Of a DNA stretch of 64,000 nucleotides, positions 18,670 to 28,355 are shown one piece after another. Position 1 is the stretch's first letter; each line of letters opens with the position of its first letter. The DNA comes from CAYMYN01 sp964394665 (GTDB lineage: Bacteria; Planctomycetota; UBA1135; GCA-002686595), in contig CAYMYN010000015.1 in assembly GCA_964394665.1 (NCBI GenBank), forward strand, positions 1 through 64,000, written 5' to 3'. The notes beneath the pieces were generated by a model. That model was not told where the DNA came from and searched no databases. It saw only the letters and a list, made by a program, of their open reading frames with translations. A program made the position numbers and the translations under genes.

Positions 18670-19290
18670 TCAGAACGCGGGTGAGAGGAGCTCGGGGAGG
18701 CGGGCCTGGAGCGCGCGCAGGGCCCGGCCGCGGTGGCCGACCTCGGCCTTCTCGTCGCCCGTGAGCTCGCCGAAGGCGCGTCCGGTCGCGGCGAACCCGG
18801 GCTCGGTGCACAGGAAGAGGGGATCGTAGCCGAAGCCGCCCGCGCCCCGCGGAGCGTCCAGGATCCGGCCGTGGGTCTGGGCCTCGAGCTCGAAGGCCAG
18901 CGCGCCGTCTGGACGCGCCAGGGCCAGGGCGCACACGAAGCGCGCGCCGCGGCGCTCGCTCGGCACGCCCACGAGGCGCTCGAGCAGCAGGCGGTTGTTG
19001 GCCGCGTCGTCTCCGTGGCGACCGGCGAAGCGCGCCGAGCGCACCCCGGGCTCGCCGCCCAGGGCCTCGACCTCGAGGCCCGAGTCGTCCGCCAGGGTCC
19101 AGAGCGCGCTGTGGCGGGCGGCGGCCTGGGCCTTGATGCGCGCGTTCTCGGCGAAGGTCGCGCCGCTCTCCAGGGCCTCTGGGAAGGCCGGGACGTCGTC
19201 CAGGGTGAGGGGCACGGCACCCAGGGGCTCGAGCAGCGCGCGCAGCTCCGCGAGTTTCTTGGCGTTGCGGGTCGCGATCAGGAGCTTCAC
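18670..19290 (-). CDS. rdgB: XTP/dITP diphosphatase (RdgB/HAM1)
   Basis: Hydrolyses non-canonical purine triphosphates (XTP, dITP, ITP) to protect DNA and RNA. 206 residues starting at GTG 19290 (VKLLIATRNAKKLAEL). Signatures: ATRNAKKLAEL, ADDSGLEVEALGGEPGVRS, ARFAG, and GGFGYDPLF toward the C-terminus. The GTG overlaps the rph stop as GTGA, so translation is probably coupled. The rph-rdgB pairing is common in bacteria. The long open frame upstream belongs to the antisense-free frame of rph and is not counted. Confidence 0.95.
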   Translation of the reverse strand: MKLLIATRNAKKLAELRALLEPLGAVPLTLDDVPAFPEALESGATFAENARIKAQAAARHSALWTLADDSGLEVEALGGEPGVRSARFAGRHGDDAANNRLLLERLVGVPSERRGARFVCALALARPDGALAFELEAQTHGRILDAPRGAGGFGYDPLFLCTEPGFAATGRAFGELTGDEKAEVGHRGRALRALQARLPELLSPAF

Positions 19291-20012
19291 GGCGCGCGGC
19301 CCTCCAGGGCCTCTTGTTGGGCCGCGAAGATGCGCCGGATGGCGGCCTCGCCCATCTCGAGCATCTGCGCCAGGGAGGCGCGGTCGAAGGGCGCGCCCTC
19401 GGCGCTGCCCTGCACCTCGACGAACTCGCCCGAGCCGGTCATGACGAGGTTCATGTCCACCTCGGCGCGCGAGTCTTCGCCGTAGCACAGGTCGCACAGG
19501 ACCTCGCCGTCGACCCGCCCGACCGAGATCGCGCCGAGCTGGCCCGTCAGCGGCCAGCCGCGCAACACCCGTTTGCCGTCCATCCACTTCAGCGCGTCGT
19601 GCAGGGCGACCCAGGCCCCGCTGATGGCCGCCGTGCGGGTCCCGCCGTCGGCCTGCAGCACGTCGCAGTCGATCCAGATCGTGCGCTCGGTCATCTGGCG
19701 CGTGTCGACGACGGCGCGCAGGCAGCGGCCGATCAGGCGCTGGATCTCGACCGAGCGGCCATCGACCTTGCCCGCCCGATCCCGTCCCTTGCGGTCCTGG
19801 GTGGCGGAGGGGAGCATCGAGTACTCGGCCGTCAGCCAGCCCCGCCCGCGGCCCTGGAGGAAGGGCGGTACCCCGTCGACCACGGAGGCGGTGCACAGCA
19901 CGCGCGTCTCCCCGAAGGAGGTGAGCACCGAGCCGGCGGAGTGTTTGGTGTAGCCGCGCTGGAACGAGATGGGGCGCATCTCGCCCGGGGCGCGGTCGTC
20001 GGTTCGGGCCAT
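19287..20012 (-). CDS. rph: Ribonuclease PH
   Basis: Phosphorolytic 3'-5' exoribonuclease that trims tRNA 3' ends. 241 residues, normal length. Family features: RPISFQRGYTKHSAGSVLTS, GRGRGWLTAEYSMLPSAT, the R-rich QDRKGRDRAGKVDGRS region, and GRCLRAVVD, DVLQADGGTRTAAI, NLVMTGSGEFVEVQGSAE. First gene of the rph-rdgB-lepA-lepB operon. Its promoter is visible 25 nt upstream, and a GGAGG-containing segment lies before the ATG. Confidence 0.96.
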   Translation of the reverse strand: MARTDDRAPGEMRPISFQRGYTKHSAGSVLTSFGETRVLCTASVVDGVPPFLQGRGRGWLTAEYSMLPSATQDRKGRDRAGKVDGRSVEIQRLIGRCLRAVVDTRQMTERTIWIDCDVLQADGGTRTAAISGAWVALHDALKWMDGKRVLRGWPLTGQLGAISVGRVDGEVLCDLCYGEDSRAEVDMNLVMTGSGEFVEVQGSAEGAPFDRASLAQMLEMGEAAIRRIFAAQQEALEGRAP

Positions 20013-20037
20013 CGTCGCCTCCGCGAAGGGGCCGAAG

Positions 20038-20067
20038 AGTATAGGTGCGCCGCCCGCGCCCGACGAG
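20038..20067 (-). promoter_or_regulatory. Promoter of the rph-rdgB-lepA-lepB operon
   Basis: Minus-strand CTCGTC (20067-20062), 18-nt spacer, TATACT (20043-20038). The leader to rph would be about 18 nt. Confidence 0.5.
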
Positions 20068-20073
20068 GGCGCG

Positions 20074-20820
20074 TCACCCCGGGCGCAACCCGACCCCCTG
20101 CACGTGCGCCAGGGGGAGCGTGAGGGTGCCGTGCGCGGTGCGCAGGGTCAGGCCGCGCGTGGGATCGAGGGCCGCGAGCTCGCCGCGCTGGATCGTCCCG
20201 CCGGAGCGCACCTCGACCGCCCTCGCCAAGAGGCCCGTGCGCGCGAGGAAGTCCCGTCCAAGCGCGGGGTCGGCGCCCAGGGCCTGCGCGAGGCGCGGCG
20301 CCAGGGCGGCGAGCAGGGCCTCCAGGGCCGCTTCGAGGTCGACGTCGAGGCCCTCGAGCAGGAGGCTCGTGACCGCCCGTTCCGCGCGCAACTCGTCCGT
20401 GAAGGAGCGCTGGCGCACGTTGAGGCCCACGCCCAGGACGTAGCGCGGTCGGGCCGGATCGAGGCCGCGGCTCTCCACCAACACCCCGGCGAGCTTCTTC
20501 TCACCGACCACCAGGTCGTTGGGCCAGTCGAGGCGCGCGCCGACCAGGCCCAGGCGCTCGGCGCCCTCCAGCACCGCCAGGCCCCCGGCCAGGGTCAGGG
20601 CCGGCGGCGGCGGCCCGGGCGCCGGGGGCGCGACGACGACCGAGAGGTACAGGCCCTCGCCCGGCGGGCTCTCCCAGCGCCGGCCCAGGCGTCCGCGCCC
20701 GGCGTTCTGGCCGGCGGCGACGAACACGTCGCCGTGGCGCGCTTCGCCGGCCGCCAGGGCCGCGAAGGCGCGTTCGGAGGTCGAGTCGACCACCCCGTGA
20801 CGGTGGATGCGCCAGGGCAC
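20074..20820 (-). CDS. birA: Biotin--[acetyl-CoA-carboxylase] ligase
   Basis: Activates biotin to biotinyl-AMP and attaches it to carboxylase carrier lysines. 248 residues from GTG 20820. Motifs: VDSTSERA, GQNAGRGRLGRRWESP (biotinoyl-AMP loop), DWPNDLVVGEKKLAGVLVE and VLGVGLNV. The C-terminal SH3-like domain is present. The N-terminal DNA-binding helix-turn-helix of bifunctional BirA is absent, so this is a class I ligase without repressor function. A TACCCT box lies 7 nt upstream of the GTG, inside the short gap after the sigma-factor gene. Confidence 0.94.
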   Translation of the reverse strand: MPWRIHRHGVVDSTSERAFAALAAGEARHGDVFVAAGQNAGRGRLGRRWESPPGEGLYLSVVVAPPAPGPPPPALTLAGGLAVLEGAERLGLVGARLDWPNDLVVGEKKLAGVLVESRGLDPARPRYVLGVGLNVRQRSFTDELRAERAVTSLLLEGLDVDLEAALEALLAALAPRLAQALGADPALGRDFLARTGLLARAVEVRSGGTIQRGELAALDPTRGLTLRTAHGTLTLPLAHVQGVGLRPG

Positions 20821-20827
20821 GGCGCGC

Positions 20828-20833
20828 AGGGTA
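20828..20833 (-). promoter_or_regulatory. -10 box before birA
   Basis: TACCCT on the minus strand in the context GCTACCCT, 7 nt before the birA GTG. It suggests birA has its own near-leaderless transcript. No clear -35. Confidence 0.4.
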
Positions 20834-20850
20834 GCGGGCGGAGCGCCCGC

Positions 20851-21768
20851 TCACATCAGCAGCGTCTTCTGCTTCTGACCGAGCAACGACTTCAGGCGCC
20901 CCATCACGTTGGAGTGGATCTGGCACACGCGGCTCTCGGTCAGCGAGAGCATCTCGCCGATCTCGCGCATCGTGTGCCCGACCTTGTAGTACTGCTCGAT
21001 GATGAAGCGTTCCTTGTGGGTCAGGGAACGCGTGATGTAGTTGAGCAGGTCGCGACGGTGCAGGTCGCGCAGCGGGTCGATCGAGCTGCGATCCTCGAGG
21101 ATGTCGACCTTCTCGGTGCCGCCGTCCTCGTCGTGGTCCTCCCACTTCTCCGAGAGCGAGAACATCGCCTTGGCGTTGGCGTCCTCGATCTCGCGGGCCA
21201 GCTCCCCGTGCTCCATCTTCAGCGCCGCGGCGAGCTCGGCGTGGGTGGGCTCGCGGCCGTACTCGCCGGTCAGCCGCTGCAGGGTCTTCTCGATGCGGCC
21301 GGCCTTGAGGCGCACGAGGCGCGGCACCCAGTCCTGCGAGCGGAGCTGGTCGAGGATCGAGCCGCGGATGCGCGTCGTGCAGTAAGTCTTGAACTTGATG
21401 CCGCGGTCGGGGTCGAAGCCGCGGATCGCGTCCATCAGGCCGAACAGGCCCGCGCTGACGAGGTCGTCGAGCTCGATCGACTTGGGCAGGGTCTGCAGCA
21501 GGCGCTCGGCGATGTAGCGTACGAGCGGCAGGTGACGCTCCATCAGGACGTTGCGCAGCTCCTCGAGGCGCGCGGGATCGGGGCGTCGGCGGCGCGCGAC
21601 CTCGTGGTAGAGGATCCAGATCTGCTCCGTGGGCTCGTCCTGGTAGAGCGAGGGAGGTGCGGTCTGGGCCGCGGCGGCCGGGGCCTGTTCGGCGCCCGGC
21701 TTGGACGCGGCCGCGGCCTCCGTGCTGGACTTCGCCTGGGTGCCTGTGCGCTGCGTGTGCTCGCTCAT
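20851..21768 (-). CDS. FliA/WhiG-family alternative sigma factor
   Basis: 305 residues. An Ala/Gln/Pro-rich N-terminus of about 40 residues precedes sigma-2 (HLPLVRYIAERLL, ELDDLVSAGLFGLMDAIRGF, FKTYCTTRIRGSILDQLR), sigma-3 with the FliA/WhiG-type QDWVPRLVRLKAGRIEKTL, and sigma-4 (LTHKERFIIEQYYKVGHTMREIGEML followed by LTESRVCQIHS). The DWVPR motif separates it from sigma-32 and ECF types. In other bacteria this class directs flagellar, motility or developmental genes; the target regulon here is unknown, and no flagellar genes or FlgM-like anti-sigma lie nearby. Confidence 0.92.
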   Translation of the reverse strand: MSEHTQRTGTQAKSSTEAAAASKPGAEQAPAAAAQTAPPSLYQDEPTEQIWILYHEVARRRRPDPARLEELRNVLMERHLPLVRYIAERLLQTLPKSIELDDLVSAGLFGLMDAIRGFDPDRGIKFKTYCTTRIRGSILDQLRSQDWVPRLVRLKAGRIEKTLQRLTGEYGREPTHAELAAALKMEHGELAREIEDANAKAMFSLSEKWEDHDEDGGTEKVDILEDRSSIDPLRDLHRRDLLNYITRSLTHKERFIIEQYYKVGHTMREIGEMLSLTESRVCQIHSNVMGRLKSLLGQKQKTLLM

Positions 21769-21820
21769 CGACCGGGTCCGGGGCAGGGTGCGCGCGCCGT
21801 GGGGGAGGGGCGCGGCGCGA

Positions 21821-22330
21821 TCAGTACTGGATCAGGGAGTGGGTGGGGACGCTGCCCAGGCGCTCGCGGCCGTGCAGGAAGGAGAGCTCGATCACGAACA
21901 CCGAGGCCACCGGGTCGCCGCCGATGCGCCGCACCAGCTTGTGGGCGGCGGCCATGGTGCCGCCGGTGGCGAGCAAGTCGTCGACCATCAGCACGCGTTG
22001 TCCGGCGTTCACCGCGTCCACGTGGATCTCGATCGTGTCCTTGCCGTACTCGAGCTCGTAGGACTCCGAGGCCGTCTTCCAGGGCAGCTTGCCGGGCTTG
22101 CGGATCGGAATGAAGCCCTTGTCCAGGTGATGGGCCAGGGCCGTGCCGAAGATGAAGCCGCGGGACTCGATGCCGCAGACGAGGTCGTAGCTCGCCGGGT
22201 CGACGGCCGCGGCCAGGCCCGCGATCGTGCGCCGCAGGCCCTCGGGACTCTGCAGCAGGGGCGTGATGTCCTTGAACAGGATCCCCGCCTTCGGGAAATC
22301 GGGGACGTCGCGGATGAAGCTCTCGACCAA
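21821..22330 (-). CDS. apt: Adenine phosphoribosyltransferase
   Basis: Converts adenine and PRPP to AMP in purine salvage. 169 residues, normal length. FPKAGILFKDITPLL, the DLVCGIESRGFIFG segment, IRKPGKLPWKTASESYELEYG and the PRPP-binding VLMVDDLLATGGTMAAA are all present. The start is TTG at 22330, supported by a strong GGAGGAG four nucleotides upstream, one of the few clear Shine-Dalgarno sites in the window. It stands between argS and the sigma-factor gene with gaps that allow independent transcription. Confidence 0.96.
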   Translation of the reverse strand: MVESFIRDVPDFPKAGILFKDITPLLQSPEGLRRTIAGLAAAVDPASYDLVCGIESRGFIFGTALAHHLDKGFIPIRKPGKLPWKTASESYELEYGKDTIEIHVDAVNAGQRVLMVDDLLATGGTMAAAHKLVRRIGGDPVASVFVIELSFLHGRERLGSVPTHSLIQY

Positions 22331-22456
22331 AGGTCTCCTCCGGAGGCGGGCCGCGGGTCCGAGACGCTGCCGCTGGGGGGCGGCGGGCAGCGACCCGGGG
22401 CGGATGCCGGGCAGCGGTACCCCATCGGACCGGGCGGAGCCGGACTTGAAAGGTTT

Positions 22457-24175
22457 CTACATCTCCTGGGGCGCGGCCAGGCCGAGCAGGCCCAGGCCGT
22501 GCTCCAGCACGCTGCGCACGGCGTCCACCAGGGCCAGGCGGGCGGCGGTCACCCCGGGAGCCTGGCCGAGGACCTGATTCTCGCGGTTGGCATACCAGCT
22601 CGAGACCTCGCGGCACAGTCCCAAGAGGTAGACGGTGAGGATCGACGGCTCGGCGGCGGCCGCCGCGGAGCGCAGCACCTCGGGGTAGCGGGCCAGGGCC
22701 AGGAGCACCCCCGCCGCGGACTCGAGCGCGTTCCAGTCCGGGTCGGCGCCGCCCTCGCCGGCGGCCGAGGCCTTGCGCAGGATCGACCCCAACCGGGCGT
22801 GGGTGTACTGGACGTAGGGGCCGGTCTCGCCCTGGAAGGACAGGATCTCGCCCAGCACGAAGAGCACGTCGCGGATGCGCTCGCGCTTGAGGTCGTTGAA
22901 CACGATCGCCCCCAGGCCGACCGCCTCGGCGATCGCATCGGGGTCGGCGAGCTCGGGGTTCTTCTCGCGCACGACGCGCGCCGCCTCCTCGATCACCTCG
23001 TCGAGGATCTCGTCCAGGATCAGCACGCCCCCCGGCCGTCGGCTGGCGAGCTTCTTCCCGTCGGCGCCCAGCAAGAGACCGAAGTCGACGTGCTCGACGC
23101 TGGGCTCCCACGGGACCTGGAGGCGCTTCAGCACGGCCTTGAGCTGGCGGAAGTGCAGCTTCTGCTCGCCGCCGACCAGGTACAGGGCGCGCTCGAAGCC
23201 GAACTCGTCGTGACGTTGGAAGAGGGCCGCCAGGTCGCGCGTGGCGTACAGGGTCGTGCCGTCGGTCTGGCGCAGCAGGCAGGGCGTCTCCGCCAGGCCC
23301 GGGTCGACCTCGCCCAGGTGCACGACCAGCGCGCCCTGGGAGAGCTCGGCGATGCCCGCGGCGCGGCAGCGCTCGAGGGCGGCCTCGACGAAGGGTTCGT
23401 AGAAGCTCTCGCCGCGCACCAGGTCGTGGTGGATGCCCAGGCGCGCATAGGTGCGCTCGAAGCCCGCCAGGGAGACCTGGGTGACCCAGCGCCACAGCTC
23501 GCGCACCTCGCCCTCGGCCCCGCTCTCGAGCTCGCGCCAGGCCGCGCGGGCCTCCTCCGCGAAGCCGGGGTCCTCCTTCACGGCGCTCTTGCTGCGCTGG
23601 TAGAGGGTGAGCAGGCCGCGCACGGGGTCCCGCTCCAGGTCGACCTCGTCGCGCCAACGCCGCAGGGCGACCACCAGGCCGCCGAACTGGGAGCCCCAGT
23701 CGCCGATGTGGTTGATGCCGACCACTCGGTACCCAAGCGCCTGGAAGATGCGCCCCAGGGCCGCGCCGATCAGGGTCGAGCGCAGGTGCCCGACGTGCAT
23801 CGGCTTGGCGATGTTGGGGCTCGAGAAGTCGATCAGGATCGTGCGGCCGCGGCCCTCGTCGGAGGTGCCGAAGGCGCCGCCCCGGGCGCGGACGGCGGTC
23901 AGGACCTCGCGCGCCAGGCGCGGGCGCGCGACGCGGAAGTTGAGGTAGGGGCCGGCGGCCTCCACCGCGATCCCCTCGAGGCCCGCGGCCACCTTGGGCG
24001 CCAGCTCGGCGGCGATCGCCGGCGGGGCCTTCTTCAGGCTGCGGGCGAGCTGGAAGCAGGGGAAGGCGAAGTCGCCCAGCTCCGGGTCGCGGGGGGATTC
24101 GATCCGGACGCCGCCGGGCTCGAGCCCGGCGGCCTGGGACACGGCGCTGGCGATCTCGTCGTGGAAGAGCTGCAT
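22457..24175 (-). CDS. argS: Arginyl-tRNA synthetase
   Basis: Class I aminoacyl-tRNA synthetase charging tRNA-Arg. 572 residues from ATG 24175 (MQLFHDEIASAVSQA). The N-terminal Add-1 domain is followed by the HIGH-type motif in SSPNIAKPMHVGHLRST, a Rossmann core with GINHIGDWGSQFG, a KMSK-equivalent GKKLASRRPG, and the DALR anticodon-binding domain (FQGETGPYVQYTHARL, then ARLALVDAVRSVLEHGLGLLG at the end). The KMSK loop is degenerate (KKLAS), which is common in ArgRS. Single gene with a TATCAT box about 35 nt upstream. Confidence 0.97.
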   Translation of the reverse strand: MQLFHDEIASAVSQAAGLEPGGVRIESPRDPELGDFAFPCFQLARSLKKAPPAIAAELAPKVAAGLEGIAVEAAGPYLNFRVARPRLAREVLTAVRARGGAFGTSDEGRGRTILIDFSSPNIAKPMHVGHLRSTLIGAALGRIFQALGYRVVGINHIGDWGSQFGGLVVALRRWRDEVDLERDPVRGLLTLYQRSKSAVKEDPGFAEEARAAWRELESGAEGEVRELWRWVTQVSLAGFERTYARLGIHHDLVRGESFYEPFVEAALERCRAAGIAELSQGALVVHLGEVDPGLAETPCLLRQTDGTTLYATRDLAALFQRHDEFGFERALYLVGGEQKLHFRQLKAVLKRLQVPWEPSVEHVDFGLLLGADGKKLASRRPGGVLILDEILDEVIEEAARVVREKNPELADPDAIAEAVGLGAIVFNDLKRERIRDVLFVLGEILSFQGETGPYVQYTHARLGSILRKASAAGEGGADPDWNALESAAGVLLALARYPEVLRSAAAAAEPSILTVYLLGLCREVSSWYANRENQVLGQAPGVTAARLALVDAVRSVLEHGLGLLGLAAPQEM

Positions 24176-24210
24176 GGGAGGGGCACGCCGGGCCGGCCCG
24201 GGCGGCGCGG

Positions 24211-24216
24211 ATGATA
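24211..24216 (-). promoter_or_regulatory. -10 box before argS
   Basis: TATCAT on the minus strand in the context GCTATCATCC, 35 nt before the argS ATG. No convincing -35 partner. Confidence 0.35.
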
Positions 24217-24415
24217 GCGGCCGCGCGCACCGAGGGCGCCTCCCGAGGGTCGGGTCGCCCGCGGACGGGGACCGGGCGGGCGGCCCGGGAGCGGGCCCCT
24301 TGTCGCCCGTCGAGCGGATTCCCATCCTGTTTCTCGCCCCCGTTCCGGGCGAAGTCGCGGAGACTCGGTCCTCGCCCGACCCGACGCGGTCCGCCCATCC
24401 CCATCGGAGCCCCGA

Positions 24416-24991
24416 ATGCGCACCCTCGCCCCGCTCGCCATCCTCGTCCTGGCCCTGGTCTCCGGCTGCTCGGCGCCCCAACACGTGCAACCCTCGGCCG
24501 CCGGTGTGTGGCGCGTGGGGGGCTCGACGGGAGCCGCCTTCAGCAGCACCAGCGCGGGCGCGTTCGGCGACAGCGTCGAGTACGGCGCCGAGTTGGCCAT
24601 CGGCCGCTTCGTGTCGCGACGGGTGTTGCTCGAGGTCGCGGTCGAGGCGGCTTTCTCCGAGGTCGAGGTCGACGGCCTGCCCGACGAGGAGACGAGCGCG
24701 GTCAACGCCGTCGGCGGCTTCCGGTACTACTTCGAGTCCGAGGCGCGTTCGCGCCCGTACCTGGGCCTGGCCGCGGGCATCTCGACCTACGACGTGAAGG
24801 GGGACGGCGTGGACGAGTCCGACACCTCGCTGGCGGTCGTCGGCCGCGCGGGGGTCGAGACCTTCCTGTCCTCGACGGTGACCCTCGACTTCGGCGTGCG
24901 CCTCCTGCACGTCTTCGACCGCGAGTTCGAGGGCGTGGAGGACGACGTCACCCAGGGCGCGTTCCAGATCGGCCTGGCGGCGCGCTTCTGA
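24416..24991 (+). CDS. Predicted outer-membrane beta-barrel lipoprotein
   Basis: 191 residues. A lipoprotein signal peptide with lipobox LVSGC (Cys18) is followed by alternating hydrophobic/polar strands typical of an eight-stranded OmpA-like or OmpW-like barrel: VEYGAELAIGRFVSRRVLLEVAVEAAF, given in short as EYGAELAIGRF and LLEVAVEAAF, then GGFRYYFESEARSRPYLGLAAG and VTLDFGVRLLHVF. It ends in Phe, as outer-membrane barrels do. The combination of a lipid anchor and a barrel is plausible but unusual. Function unknown. It converges on the ABC-F gene 16 nt away. Confidence 0.75.
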   Translation: MRTLAPLAILVLALVSGCSAPQHVQPSAAGVWRVGGSTGAAFSSTSAGAFGDSVEYGAELAIGRFVSRRVLLEVAVEAAFSEVEVDGLPDEETSAVNAVGGFRYYFESEARSRPYLGLAAGISTYDVKGDGVDESDTSLAVVGRAGVETFLSSTVTLDFGVRLLHVFDREFEGVEDDVTQGAFQIGLAARF

Positions 24992-25007
24992 TTCCGGGTC
25001 GCCGCCC

Positions 25008-26939
<1,932 letters not shown>

Positions 26940-26969
26940 GGCAGCGCCCGGGGAATCGGGCGGGAGAAG

Positions 26970-27359
26970 CTACTCGTCCCGCAGTCGGCGCGCCAGGGCG
27001 GCGAGCTCCTCCGGCGTCACCCCGGCCTGGGGCGCGGGGAAGGGGAAGTCCCCCAGGCGGTTGGTGGGCACCAGGTGCACGTGGACGTGGCGCACCTCCC
27101 AGCCGACGACCGCGATCACGACCCGCGCGCACCCGAGCGCGGCGCGCAGGCGACCCTCGACCGTGCGCACGGCGCGCCAGAGGGCGGCGTACTCGTCCGC
27201 GGAGAGATCGAAGAGGTAGTCGACCTCGCGCTTGGGGATCACCAGGGTGTGCCCCGGCTGCACGGGACGGATGTCGAGGAAGGCGAGGTGGGCTTCGTCC
27301 TGCCAGACCTCGTGGCAGGGGACCTCGCCGGCGACGATCTTGGAGAAGAGGCTGACCAT
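26970..27359 (-). CDS. HIT-family nucleotide-binding protein
   Basis: 129 residues, HINT-type histidine-triad hydrolase or transferase acting on nucleoside phosphoramidates or dinucleotides. It starts SLFSKIVAGEVPCHEVWQDE and carries HTLVIPKREV and the triad H91-V-H93-V-H95-L (RHVHVHLVP). ATG 27359 (MVSLFSK) matches the family start; the longer open frame is discounted. A TACGCT box is only 8 nt upstream. Downstream lies the ABC-F gene. The substrate cannot be inferred. Confidence 0.93.
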   Translation of the reverse strand: MVSLFSKIVAGEVPCHEVWQDEAHLAFLDIRPVQPGHTLVIPKREVDYLFDLSADEYAALWRAVRTVEGRLRAALGCARVVIAVVGWEVRHVHVHLVPTNRLGDFPFPAPQAGVTPEELAALARRLRDE

Positions 27360-27367
27360 GGGGGAGC

Positions 27368-27373
27368 AGCGTA
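27368..27373 (-). promoter_or_regulatory. -10 box before the HIT gene
   Basis: TACGCT on the minus strand in the context GCTACGCT, 8 nt before the ATG at 27359. Confidence 0.4.
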
Positions 27374-27434
27374 GCGCCTCGGGCTCCTCGAGCGGGCTCC
27401 GTCCTTCGCCGCGGAGGGGTACGGTGCTCCGCGA

Positions 27435-27464
27435 TTGATTCGGGGCCCCGCGCCCGGGCACACT
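27435..27464 (+). promoter_or_regulatory. Promoter of the pyrK-like gene
   Basis: TTGATT (27435-27440), 18-nt spacer, CACACT (27459-27464), then the GTG start only 8 nt later. One of the clearest examples of the near-leaderless layout. Confidence 0.5.
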
Positions 27465-27472
27465 CGCCCCCC

Positions 27473-28330
27473 GTGCCCGCCCCCCCCGACGACGCCCGCG
27501 CGTTCCTGGCCGAGACCACCGGCGTCGAGACCCTCGGCGCGGACGGGATCCTGTTGCGCCTGCGCCCCCAGCGACCGCTCGCGCCCGTGCGCGCCTCGCG
27601 CTTCTTCATGCTCAAACGCGCCGACGGGCTGTCGCCCGCGATCCCACGGCCCTTCTCGCTCTATGACCAGCGCGGGGCCGAGCTCGAGTTCCTGATCAAG
27701 GTCATGGGCCGGGGCACCCACGCGTTGTCCCTGCTGCGGCCGGGCGAGCTCGTGCGCGCCGTGGGGCCCCTGGGCAACGGCTGGCCGACCCTCGACGGCG
27801 CGGGCCCGCCCTGGGTGCTGCTCGCGGGCGGCATCGGCTCGGCGCCCTTCCTGCTCGGCGTGCGCCAGGCCCTCTCCGGCATGGACGGCGCGCGACCCGC
27901 GCGCCCGGCGGACCTGCACCTGTTGTACGGAGCGCAGAGCGCGCCCTACCTCTACGACCTTCCGCGCTTCGAGGGCTTGGGCATCCCGCTGCGCACGGCG
28001 ACTCTCGACGGCAGTCACGGCCGGCGCGGCAACGTGCTGGAGCTGCTCGAGGCCTGCTGGCAGGAGGGTTCGATCCCGCGCCAGGTGCGCCTGCTCGCCT
28101 GCGGTCCGGAGCGCATGCTGGAGGCCGTCGAGCGCCTGGCGCGCGCCCGCGAGCTCCCCTGCTGGCTCTCGCTCGAGACGCTGATGGGTTGCGGCGTCGG
28201 GATCTGCAACGGCTGCCCGGTCCCGACCCTGCCCGACGGGCCGCGCGGGGACTGGCCCAACGCCAAATGCTGCGTCGAGGGTCCGGTCTTCTCGACGGCC
28301 GAGGTGTCGTTGCTCGGCGCCGCGCATTGA
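27473..28330 (+). CDS. Dihydroorotate dehydrogenase electron-transfer subunit (PyrK-like)
   Basis: 285 residues from GTG. Ferredoxin-NADP reductase fold: a FAD-binding beta-barrel (ASRFFMLK, RPFSLYDQRG), the NAD-binding half (VLLAGGIGSAPFLLG, LLYGAQSAPYLYDL) and a C-terminal 2Fe-2S cluster loop with C-x4-C-x2-C (GCGVGICNGC) and a further Cys in NAKCCVEGPVF. This matches PyrK of class 1B dihydroorotate dehydrogenase, which oxidises NADH for PyrD. No pyrD is adjacent, so a related reductase role for another flavoenzyme is possible. It converges on the TPR gene, 25 nt away. Confidence 0.88.
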   Translation: MPAPPDDARAFLAETTGVETLGADGILLRLRPQRPLAPVRASRFFMLKRADGLSPAIPRPFSLYDQRGAELEFLIKVMGRGTHALSLLRPGELVRAVGPLGNGWPTLDGAGPPWVLLAGGIGSAPFLLGVRQALSGMDGARPARPADLHLLYGAQSAPYLYDLPRFEGLGIPLRTATLDGSHGRRGNVLELLEACWQEGSIPRQVRLLACGPERMLEAVERLARARELPCWLSLETLMGCGVGICNGCPVPTLPDGPRGDWPNAKCCVEGPVFSTAEVSLLGAAH

Positions 28331-28355
28331 GCGCGCCAGGTTCTAGCCCGGGCTC